Assembly: GCA_963833955.1 (NCBI GenBank) | Contig: CAWHZY010000012.1 | Location: 1 to 64,000 of the forward strand | Direction: 5' to 3' | Source: Roseiarcus sp963833955 | GTDB taxonomy: Bacteria > Pseudomonadota > Alphaproteobacteria > Rhizobiales > Beijerinckiaceae | Length of the DNA stretch: 64,000 bases | Shown: positions 56,361 through 64,000 of the stretch, piece by piece | Position numbering within the stretch: position 1 is the first letter of the stretch | Layout: the number at the start of each line of letters is the position of its first letter | Position numbers and translations under genes: made by a program | The notes under the pieces: model-generated | What the model was told of the DNA's origin: nothing | Database searches by the model: none | What the model saw: the letters and a program-made list of their open reading frames with translations, nothing else

Positions 56361-57203
56361 TCAGACGTCGTCGTAGCCGCCGCCATCGTCGAACGATGAC
56401 CCGTCCGAGTTGTCGAAGGTCGAGTCGTCAAGATTATCGAAGTTGGCGTCCTGAACGCCCGGCGCGCCAGGATCGAACTGCTGGAAATTCGCGTCGCTGC
56501 CGCGGTCCGGCTTGTCGTCGTAGTAGTTGTTGATCTCCGTGACCTCCGTCGGGTTGCCGCCGGTCAGGCCCGAGCCGCCCAATCCAGTGGCGCTTGCCCC
56601 GCCAAAGAGACCACCGCCGCCGCCATGGCCGCCAAACAGGCCGCCTAGCAAATTGCCAAGGACCACGCCGCCAGCTACGCCGGTCGCGGTCGAAGCTGCA
56701 TTTTGCAGGAAGCCGCCGCCGCCCGAAGGCTGAGGCTGGCCCCACGGGCCAGGTTGCGGCGGATAGCCCTGTGGGGGCGGCGGGGGATAGCCCTGTGGGG
56801 GCGGCGGGGGATAGCCGCCTTGAGGGGGAGGCGGAGCGTAGCCTCGCGGCGGCGGAGGCGCCGCGCGCTGATAGGCCTGCGGATCAGCGTCCGGCCGTGG
56901 CGGGGGAGAGGACGGACCGCCGCCGAAAATGGACTTGCCCAGATTGCCAAGGAAGCTGCCGTGTTCCTCGCTCTGCGCGGCGCCCTGCTGCGCGGCTGCC
57001 TCGAGCTGGGTGATCCGGTTCGCAGCGGCCTCCAAGGCCTGCTGCTGGACAAGCACGGTTTGCGCCAACACATAGGGCGAGTGGGGCGCGGCGCGAACCG
57101 CGTCATTGATGAAGGATTCGGCTTCGGGGTCACGCTGCGTCGCGGCAGCCGAGTTGACGCGCTGGAACAGGCCGCCAAGCATCTGACGTTCTTCGGGGGT
57201 CAT
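56361..57203 (-). CDS. DUF2076-like protein, Gly/Pro-rich
   Basis: 280 residues. The N-terminus MTPEERQMLGGLFQRVNSAA and AESFINDAVRAAPHSPYVLA match DUF2076. A Pro-rich central part with repeated YPPPPPQG, a Gly-rich segment (GGLFGGHGGGGGLFGGASAT) and an acidic tail (DDSTFDNSDGSSFDDGGGYD) follow. No signal peptide is seen, though the family is often called periplasmic ligand-binding sensor-like. The 24-bp DNA repeat at 56761-56808 encodes the YPPPPPQG units. Function unknown. Confidence 0.82.
   Translation of the reverse strand: MTPEERQMLGGLFQRVNSAAATQRDPEAESFINDAVRAAPHSPYVLAQTVLVQQQALEAAANRITQLEAAAQQGAAQSEEHGSFLGNLGKSIFGGGPSSPPPRPDADPQAYQRAAPPPPRGYAPPPPQGGYPPPPPQGYPPPPPQGYPPQPGPWGQPQPSGGGGFLQNAASTATGVAGGVVLGNLLGGLFGGHGGGGGLFGGASATGLGGSGLTGGNPTEVTEINNYYDDKPDRGSDANFQQFDPGAPGVQDANFDNLDDSTFDNSDGSSFDDGGGYDDV
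56761..56808 (-). repeat. 24-bp tandem repeat coding for YPPPPPQG units
   Basis: Two identical 24-base units (56761-56784 and 56785-56808) are followed by a partial third starting GGATAGCC. They are in frame in the DUF2076-like gene and could change length by slippage in steps of eight residues. Confidence 0.85.
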
Positions 57204-57441
57204 GTCGCTCTCCCTGCGGCCCGATAGCCGCGCCCGGCATATAGCGACGCGAGCGCGCAATCCAAGGCGCCCGTTCAGGTTTTTCGCTTCGACCAGCGCG
57301 CTTTTCATGCAGGCTCGCCCACGCCGCGCCTTTACTCAGGCCTGCCGATCGTTTAGGCGGTTGCCCCAGGGGCCCCGGCTCGGCTTTTCGCCGCTGCGCC
57401 GGGGCTTCGCTCGTTTTAAACAATCGGAAGAGCAATCGACA

Positions 57442-58739
57442 TTGGCCAATGTTGTCGTTGTCGGCGCCCAATGGGGCGACGAAGGAAAGGGCAAGATCGT
57501 CGATTGGCTGTCGGTCGGCGCCGACGTCGTGGTGCGCTTCCAGGGCGGCCATAACGCGGGCCATACGCTCGTGATCGACGGCAAGATTTACAAACTTGCG
57601 CTGCTTCCGTCCGGGATTGTGCGACCCGGCAAACTGTCGATCATCGGCAACGGCGTCGTCCTCGATCCCTATCATCTCGTCGAGGAGATCGAGAAGCTGC
57701 GCAGCCAGGGAGTCGAAGTGACCCCGGCCAACCTCAAGATCGCCGAGAACGTGCCGCTGATTCTGTCGCTGCATCGCGAACTCGACGCGCATCGCGAGTC
57801 CGGAAGCGTCGCCGGAACCAAGATCGGCACCACCAAACGCGGCATCGGCCCCGCTTATGAGGATAAAGTCGCGAGGCGCGCGATCCGCCTGATGGACCTC
57901 GCCGACCCCGACGCGTTGGACGACAAGATCGCTCGCCTGCTTTCGCACCATATTCCCCTGTGCCGCGGCTTGGGCTTGCCGCCTCCAACCGCGGCCGCGG
58001 TTCGCGAGGAAGTGCTCACGGTCGCGCCCAAGGTTCTGCCGTTCATGGCGCCGACCTTCGAGATCCTCGACGGCGAGCGGCGCGCTGGCAAACGCATTCT
58101 GTTCGAAGGCGCGCAAGGCGCCATGCTGGATGTCGATCACGGCACGTATCCCTACGTCACGTCCTCGAACACGGTCGCGGCGAATGCAGCGACCGGTTCC
58201 GGCCTCGGGCCCAAGGCGATCGGCTACGTGCTTGGCATCGCGAAAGCCTACACGACGCGCGTCGGGGGCGGTCCATTCCCGACCGAACTCGATAATGAGG
58301 TCGGCCGGCTGATCGGCGAGCGCGGCCGCGAATTCGGCACCAATACCGGTCGCCCGCGCCGGTGCGGGTGGTTCGACGCCGTGCTTGCGCGCCAGGCGGT
58401 GCGCACTTCCGGCATCGACGGCCTGGCGCTGACCAAGCTTGACATTCTCGACGGCTTTGAGACCATCAAGGTCGCGACCCGTTACCGCCTGAACGGCGAG
58501 GAGATCGACTATCTTCCGGCATCGCAATCCGCGCAGGCGCGCATCGAGCCGATTTATGAAACCATCGAAGGCTGGAAGGGCGTCACGAGCAAGGCGCGGT
58601 CATGGGCCGACCTGCCGGCGCAGGCGATAAAATATGTGCGTCGAATTCGAGGAACTGGTCGGCGCGCCGGTCGCCTTATTGTCGACGAGTTCCTGAGCGC
58701 GACGATACGATCCTTGTACATGATCCATTCCAGGACTAA
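57442..58739 (+). CDS. purA: Adenylosuccinate synthetase (two one-base insertions near 3' end)
   Basis: Joins IMP and aspartate using GTP in AMP synthesis. TTG start at 57442 with GGAAGAG upstream. The P-loop GAQWGDEGKGKIVD has catalytic Asp13, and His41 is in GGHNAGHTL. IGTTKRGIGPAYEDK, FEGAQGAMLDVDHGTYPYVT and TNTGRPRRCGWFD are typical. Near the end an extra T at about 58645 and another at about 58690 shift the frame; correction restores IEELVGAPVALLSTSPERDD with the end HDPFQD at TAA 58737-58739, giving 431 residues. As written, the frame runs on to 58794. Confidence 0.94.
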
Positions 58740-58786
58740 GGGACCCCTGCGCGGAATCGCGCGGGAAGCGGTTGAGCGGACGCTTC

Positions 58787-60516
58787 ATGGCTGATTATCA
58801 TTCGCTGCTCATGCGAGCCGTCGCCAATTTGCCCAACTCGGGCACGCCGGCGACGCGCGGAGCAATCTATGAACGGGCTCGCAAGGCCCTGCTCGAGCAG
58901 CTGAGAAGCTTGCGCCCGCCACTGCCGGAAAGCGACATCACGCGCGAGGAGACCGCGCTTGACGCGGCGATCGCCGAGATCGAGGACAGATACGGGCCGC
59001 AGGACCCGGCTGCGCCTCCTGCTTCCCCGACGTCGCCTGGAGCCGGAAAGCCAGGCGCCCCGCCGAGGGCCGTTCCGCCGCCCCCGCCCCCGCAATTCTC
59101 TACGGTCCAGCGTCCCAGCGCGCCTGGGGCGCTGGGGCCGGGCGCCCCTTCGGCGCGGTCGCCTTCGCGAACCGGCGCGCACAGGCCAATCCGGCGCGAC
59201 AGCCACGCCCGTTCAGGGCGCGGCGCAGCGACCTCCGACGCCATCGCAGGGAGGGAGCCAGCCAGCCGGGAGCCCCCACCAGGCGCCAACTCCGGTTGCG
59301 GGGAGGCCAGCCGCAGTGGGGCCGACGGCGGCTTCGCCAGCTCGATCCCAGCTGGCTGCTGCAATGGCCAACCAGCCTTCCTCCGCATCGAGGACCGGCC
59401 GGACAGCTCCGTCCGTGGGAGCGCCGGGCGGCAAGGATGAGGGTTTGCCCGGATTGGCGGGGCTTGATCCCGCCAAGGCGGTCCGACCGAACAAGACCGA
59501 CGATGGCGCCGGGTTCGACGCTCCGCCCGTCGTCGCGACCCGTCACGACGAACCTGGGCAATGGGCCGAAGCGCCAGAAGTGGCGGCGGAGTTTGACCGT
59601 CCCGGCTTGGCGTCCAGACCGGAGGCGGAAACCCAGCGCCCGGTCGCGCCGGGGGCCGAAGTGGCCAAGCCGAAGCGATTGATCTGGGTCGCGGCGGCGG
59701 TCGTCCTTGGAATTGTCCTTGCGGTGGCCGGGGCCGCAATCCTGATGCGCCAGAAGCCGCAGGACCTCGCCATCAAGCCCCCCGTCGAGACGCAGCAACC
59801 CGCCTCGCCGGAGCCCTCGGCAAAGATCGCCGAGAGGGCGCCAGCGGCCCCGCCCGCTCCCGCTGCGCCGGTGGACGCACCGCAGCCGACCCCGTCAAGT
59901 CCTCCGGGCGCCGCGCCGGCGACCCCAGCGCCCGAGACGTCGAACTCAGCCTCAGCCTGCCCAATCCGCCGCGCCTTCGCCGTCGGCCGGGCGGGCGGCG
60001 ATGTTGATCGCCTCGGCGGACAACCCGCAAAAACCGGCCGTGAGCTTGGGCTCGACCGTGTGGTCCCTGATTCCGGCGGCGCCGAACCAGCCCGCGACGG
60101 TCGCGGTAAAAGCGGAAGCGGACATCCCCGATCTCAAGATGCATGCGACCATGACGTTGAGGAAGAACACCGATCCGACGCTCCAGGCGACCCACACCAT
60201 CGACCTGAAGTTCTCCTTCGCTGAAGGCGCTCCGATCGCCGGCTTCAAGGACGTCGGCCTGCCGCAGATGCGCAAGGAGGATTCGACGGCAGCCGAAGCG
60301 CTGACCAGCGTGAAGGTCAAGATCAGCGACACCTATTTCCTGATCGCGCTGGCCAAGGGCGAAGCCGACACCGCCCGCAACCTCGACCTGATGCAGACGC
60401 GCTCCTGGTTCGATTTTCCGCTGCTGCTCAACGACAACCGGATCGCAAAGATCGTCTTCCAGAAGTCGCCGGAAGGTCAGGCGATGCTGGATAAAGCGTT
60501 CGAGGCGTGGAAGTGA
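58787..60516 (+). CDS. Membrane-anchored hypothetical protein with Pro/Ala-rich linkers (two frameshifts)
   Basis: Three frames join into one protein of about 575 residues. The N-terminal domain opens MADYHSLLMRAVANLPNSGT and contains ARKALLEQLRSLRPPLPESD. A long Pro/Ala/Gln linker is followed by a membrane helix (LIWVAAAVVLGIVLAVAGAA), a second Pro-rich linker, and a C-terminal domain (AADNPQ-like start, LKMHATMTLRKNTDPTLQAT, KISDTYFLIALAKGEAD) ending LDKAFEAWK. Single extra bases near 59170 and 59950 explain the breaks. A conserved hypothetical of Rhizobiales by appearance. The C-terminal domain should be periplasmic. Confidence 0.75.
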
Positions 60517-60525
60517 GCGGAAGGT

Positions 60526-61488
60526 CTATCCGCGCAGGTTGAATACGCGGGTCGAGACAAAATAACCGTCCTCGACGACGCCGAAAGCAATCGGCGTTCC
60601 GAAGCACTCGACATACGCGCGGCCCTGGCTTGGAGCGGGACCGCGAAGCAGCAGTTTTTGGCCGCGCCGGAGGGTTGCGGCGGCAGAGCGATCGACGGGC
60701 ACGATCGGGATCTCGCCCAGGCCCGCCTGCAAGGGCAGTATGGCGCGAGCCATCAGATCCGCGTCGTCCGGCAGCCGATCGAGCGGAATACCTGTGTCGA
60801 CCGAAAACGGGCCGACGCGCGTCCGGCGCAATTCGATCACATGTCCATAACAGCCGAGCGCCCGGCCGAGGTCGCGCGCGATCGCGCGCACGTAGGCGCC
60901 CTTGCCGCATTCGGCCTCGAGCACCGCGTGGTCGGGGTCAGCCGATATCAGGTCGAGCCGGTAGACATGGATCGGGCGCGGTTCAATCTCGAACGTTTCG
61001 CCATCGCGTGCGAGATCGTAGGCGCGCGCGCCAGCAATGCGGATAGCGGAGAAGGTCGGCGGCGTCTGGAGAATGGCGCCGACGAAGCGCGGGAGGAAGC
61101 TCTCGATCTCGGCCGGGGCGGGACGCCGATCCGAGCGCGCCACGATCTCCCCTTCGGCGTCGTCGGTCGCGCTTTCCTCGCCCCAGCGCACGCGAAACCG
61201 GTAGGATTTGGCTCCGTCCTGAACGACCGGCACGGTCTTGGTCGCCTCGCCGAGGGCGATCGGCAGCACCCCGGATGCGAGCGGATCGAGCGTTCCGGCG
61301 TGGCCTGCTTTCTTGGCGTTGAACAGGAACTTGATTCGCCCGACCGCCTGGGTCGAGGAGATCCCGGTCGGCTTATCGAGATTGACCCAGCCGTTGATGT
61401 CGACCCGGGACGATCGCTTCTGCCTCGGCTCGCCCGAGCGGCGTCTCTCGGCTTCGGACTGTCTGTCTTCGCGGGCGTCGCCGGTCAT
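60526..61488 (-). CDS. truB: tRNA pseudouridine(55) synthase
   Basis: 320 residues. Converts U55 of the tRNA T-loop to pseudouridine. The catalytic Asp68 is in GHAGTLDPLASGVLPIALGE; GWVNLDKPTGISSTQAV and KGAYVRAIARDLGRALGC are further family motifs, and a PUA-like C-terminal part follows. The start overlaps the rbfA stop by 4 bases. The usual downstream rpsO is absent; the next gene converges on truB. Confidence 0.96.
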   Translation of the reverse strand: MTGDAREDRQSEAERRRSGEPRQKRSSRVDINGWVNLDKPTGISSTQAVGRIKFLFNAKKAGHAGTLDPLASGVLPIALGEATKTVPVVQDGAKSYRFRVRWGEESATDDAEGEIVARSDRRPAPAEIESFLPRFVGAILQTPPTFSAIRIAGARAYDLARDGETFEIEPRPIHVYRLDLISADPDHAVLEAECGKGAYVRAIARDLGRALGCYGHVIELRRTRVGPFSVDTGIPLDRLPDDADLMARAILPLQAGLGEIPIVPVDRSAAATLRRGQKLLLRGPAPSQGRAYVECFGTPIAFGVVEDGYFVSTRVFNLRG

Positions 61489-61898
61489 TCCTCGTCCTCT
61501 TCGCCGGCGTCCTTCAGATCCCGCGCCACCGCGGGCGATCGCAGAAGCTCGTCCATGCGCGCTTGAGCATCGAAGCTCGTATCCAAGGCGAACCGCAGAT
61601 CGGGAGCGAACTTGAGATTGACGCGGCGAGCGACGAGCGCGCGCAATTCCTTCTTGTGGCGATCGAGCGCCTCAACCGCCATTCCAGCGCCTTTGCCGCC
61701 GAGCGGCATCACCAGAATCGTCGCCAGTTTGAGATCCGGCGACATGCGCACCGCACGGATGGTCAGTGGATGACGATCCAAGGCCTCGTCGACCACCTCG
61801 CCGCGCGCGAGGATGTCCGCGACCGCGTGACGGATCAGTTCGCCGACGCGCTCGACCCGGTGACTAGGCGCGTTGGGTTTGGATAAGGAACGGGACAT
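61485..61898 (-). CDS. rbfA: Ribosome-binding factor A
   Basis: 137 residues from the ATG at 61898. A 30S maturation factor with a type II KH fold: RVGELIRHAVADILARGEVV, LTIRAVRMSPDLKLATILVM and LKFAPDLRFALDTSFD are conserved. It overlaps truB (ATGA). infB would normally lie immediately upstream; here a Uma2-family gene is inserted between. Confidence 0.95.
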   Translation of the reverse strand: MSRSLSKPNAPSHRVERVGELIRHAVADILARGEVVDEALDRHPLTIRAVRMSPDLKLATILVMPLGGKGAGMAVEALDRHKKELRALVARRVNLKFAPDLRFALDTSFDAQARMDELLRSPAVARDLKDAGEEDEE

Positions 61899-61959
61899 TG
61901 TGACCTCGCGCGCAGCGCGTCGGGTTCTCGTTAAATTACGCGGCGGAACGAAAGAGTGT

Positions 61960-62527
61960 CTAGATCGTTGCGAGCCGCATCGAAAAATCCGGCAAGACGG
62001 CGACAGCCAGGGCTTCGTCCGGCCCGCGTTCGGTGACAGAGCCCCAGCCCTCGCCTTGCGGCCGGTGATGGACAAAGGTCACGCGGCGCGCGGCATCGAT
62101 GACCCAGAGCGCGTTGAAGCCGTGGCGGGCGTAGAGCCGCGCCTTCAGACCACGGTCATAGCCGAGGCTTGTCGCCGCGACTTCAATGGCGAGCAGAATA
62201 TCCTTCCCCTTCACGTCCTCGAGCTTCAAGCCATTCGGATAGAGCGCGAGGTCGGGTTCCACGAACGTATTTGGGCTGAGATAGATCGTCGAATTCGACC
62301 CCCATCCAAAGGTGGCTGGGAAGCGCCCGCGCAATGGCGATGTTGAGGGCGATTTTGATGCGTTCGGGAATGTGCGATTTGGCCTGCATTGGGACGATCT
62401 CGCCTTCGATCAGTTCGAAGTTCTCGTCCTCCGCAATGATGCCCGCATCCTGCATGCGCAGGATTTCCGCCACCGTAAACGATCGGCGGTCGAAACCCTC
62501 GGCGGCGCGGGTAACGTTGGTTCGCAT
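61960..62527 (-). CDS. Uma2-family (DUF820) protein, putative nuclease fold (one frameshift)
   Basis: The N-terminal half (RRSFTVAEILRMQDAGII, NFELIEGEIVPMQAKSH) and C-terminal half (STIYLSPNTFVEPDLALYPN, DILLAIEVAATSLGYDRGLK, LYARHGFNALWVIDAARR) lie in two frames and join near 62295 by removing one base; repaired length 188. The PD-(D/E)xK core is suggested by EPDLALYP and LAIEVAATSLGYDRGLKARL. Uma2 proteins are restriction-endonuclease-like and widespread, with no settled role. It sits between infB and rbfA on the same strand. Confidence 0.85.
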
Positions 62528-62551
62528 CTCTTCTCTATCCGCGCCCGCCGG

Positions 62552-64000
62552 TTAGAGCGTGCGGCGGATCTCCTCGACGGTATAGCACTCGATGACGTCG
62601 CCGACCCGCATGTCGTGGTAGTTCTCGAACGCCATGCCGCACTCCTGCCCGGCCTGCACCTGAGCGACTTCGTCCTTGAACCGCTTGAGCGTCGACAGCT
62701 TACCCTCGTGCACGACCACGCTGTCCCGGATGAGGCGGACGTGCGCGCCGCGCTGCACGACGCCATCGGTCACGCGGCAACCCGCCACCAAGCCAACCTT
62801 GGAAATGTCGAACAATTCGAGAATTTGCGCATTGCCCAGCATCGTCTCGCGCAACGTCGGCGCAAGCATCCCCGAGAGGGCCGCCTTCACGTCGTCGACT
62901 AGATTGTAGATGATGTTGTAGTAGCGGATCTCGACGCCGTCCTGCTCGGCAAGGTCCCGCGCCTCCTTGTTCGCGCGAACGTTGAAGCCGAGGATGACCG
63001 CCTTCGAGGCGGTGGCCAAAGTCACGTCGGATTCGGTTATGCCGCCGGCGGCGCCATGGATGACCCGCGCCATGACTTCGTCGTTGCCAAGCTTTTCGAG
63101 CGCTGAAGTTATCGCCTCGACCGATCCCTGCACATCGCCCTTGAGGACGATCGGCATCTCTTTGTGACCCGCCGCTTTGAGATTGCTCATCATGTCGGCA
63201 AGCGAGGTCCTCGCGGCAGGCCCGCGCGCAACGATCTTCTCCCGCCGCTGGCGTTCGCGATATTCCGTGATTTCTCTCGCGCGCGCTTCGGATTCGACCA
63301 CGGCCACTCGATCGCCCGCCTCCGGCGCGCCCGAGAATCCCAGCACCTCGACCGGCGTCGATGGCTTAGCCGCCTCCAGGGTCCCCCCCTTGTCGTCAAT
63401 CAGCGCCCTGACGCGGCCCCAATGCGATCCGGCGACGACCAACGCGCCGACCTTGAGGGTGCCCCGCTGCACCAGCACCGTCGCCACGGGTCCGCGACCG
63501 CGATCGAGCCTCGCCTCGATGACCGTGCCCTCCGCACTGCGGTCCGGGTCCGCAACAAGGTCGAGCAATTCGGCCTGCAGCGCGATCGCCTCGAGCAGCT
63601 TGTCGAGATTGGTGCCCTTGGTCGCCGACACTTCGACCGCAAGGGTATCGCCGCCAAACGCCTCGACCTGCACGTCGTGCTGGAGGAGCTCTTGCATCAC
63701 GCGTTGGGGATCGGCTTCGGGCTTGTCGATCTTGTTGACGGCGACGATGATTGGAGCGTGGGCGGCCTTGGCGTGGCGAATCGCCTCGATCGTCTGCGGC
63801 ATGACGCCGTCATCCGCCGCCACAACCAGGACGACGATGTCGGTGACCTTCGCGCCACGCGCGCGCATCGCGGTGAACGCCGCGTGGCCGGGGGTGTCGA
63901 TGAAGGTGATGGCCTCGCCGCCGGGCGCAATGACCTGATAGGCGCCGATGTGCTGCGTGATGCCGCCGGCTTCGCCCGCGACTACGTTAGCGTGACGGAT
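62552..64000 (-). CDS. infB: Translation initiation factor IF-2, C-terminal part (5' end outside window)
   Basis: The frame is open to base 64000. The visible part starts within the G domain: IRHANVVAGEAGGITQHIGA, G3 DTPGHAAF and G4 NKIDKPEAD. It continues through domains II-IV (EMPIVLKGDVQGSVEAITSA; RVTDGVVQRGAHVRLIRDSV) and ends AFENYHDMRVGDVIECYTVE and EIRRTL. IF-2 brings initiator fMet-tRNA to the 30S subunit and drives subunit joining. No frameshift is seen in this gene. Confidence 0.97.
   Translation of the reverse strand: MRHANVVAGEAGGITQHIGAYQVIAPGGEAITFIDTPGHAAFTAMRARGAKVTDIVVLVVAADDGVMPQTIEAIRHAKAAHAPIIVAVNKIDKPEADPQRVMQELLQHDVQVEAFGGDTLAVEVSATKGTNLDKLLEAIALQAELLDLVADPDRSAEGTVIEARLDRGRGPVATVLVQRGTLKVGALVVAGSHWGRVRALIDDKGGTLEAAKPSTPVEVLGFSGAPEAGDRVAVVESEARAREITEYRERQRREKIVARGPAARTSLADMMSNLKAAGHKEMPIVLKGDVQGSVEAITSALEKLGNDEVMARVIHGAAGGITESDVTLATASKAVILGFNVRANKEARDLAEQDGVEIRYYNIIYNLVDDVKAALSGMLAPTLRETMLGNAQILELFDISKVGLVAGCRVTDGVVQRGAHVRLIRDSVVVHEGKLSTLKRFKDEVAQVQAGQECGMAFENYHDMRVGDVIECYTVEEIRRTL

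Noticed and set aside
56761..56820. CRISPR-like or minisatellite array
   Set aside because: Two 24-base units without spacers, in frame within a coding region for Pro-rich repeats.

Overview
The window is high-GC bacterial DNA with alphaproteobacterial gene content and order: pyrE/pdxJ/acpS, an IalB-family protein, a two-gene MotA/OmpA-like module, typA, leuC, purA, and an infB/rbfA/truB cluster. A PEPxxWA-type sorting signal, a SorAB-type sulfite dehydrogenase and many CUT2 sugar transporters suggest an environmental member of Hyphomicrobiales (Rhizobiales). I place it near the Beijerinckiaceae/Methylocystaceae by general resemblance only. No insertion sequence, prophage, CRISPR array or restriction system was recognised.

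Layout. 1-10.1 kb: a sugar-uptake island with the end of one CUT2 (ribose-type) ABC transporter, an AldA-like aldehyde dehydrogenase, a complete CUT2 cassette on + and another complete cassette facing it on -. 10.3-15.3 kb: tRNA-Thr, a cupin, pyrE, pdxJ-acpS, a lipoprotein, an IalB-family protein, tRNA-Val and an acetyltransferase. 16.1-27.1 kb: asd, MotA/OmpA-like pair, typA, two metallo-beta-lactamase-fold hydrolases, a histidine phosphatase, arfB and leuC. 27.3-37.5 kb: accessory genes, namely a beta-propeller protein, a TetR/MFS divergent pair, a NitT/TauT-type ABC operon, and a tannase/feruloyl esterase followed by an orphan Liv-type binding protein. 38-44.5 kb: a porin, then modABC with a putative Mo-box, followed at once by a molybdenum sulfite dehydrogenase and its cytochrome c. 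44.5-48.2 kb: a fourth CUT2 transporter. 48.3-57.2 kb: a PEP-CTERM protein, cysteine synthase, thiolase, a group III truncated haemoglobin, moeB-like, an L,D-transpeptidase and a DUF2076-like protein. 57.4-64 kb: purA, a membrane-anchored hypothetical, truB, rbfA, a Uma2-family gene and the C-terminal part of infB.

The strongest overall observation is that many well-conserved genes (asd, typA, leuC, modB, cysK, thiolase, purA, transporter permeases) are broken by one or a few single-base indels, often in or beside short homopolymers. In almost every case restoring one base gives a full-length family protein. This points to sequencing or assembly error rather than biology. I therefore give repaired coordinates and call these genes CDS. 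True remnants (a Liv-type binding-protein tail, a DUF2283 gene, a thiolase tail beside cysK) are listed separately.

Candidate unexplained signals are a set of TAAACG repeats phased exactly every 10 bp upstream of the porin, thiolase-tail sequence on both sides of cysK, and a Uma2 gene between infB and rbfA. I did not find a convincing undescribed multi-gene system.
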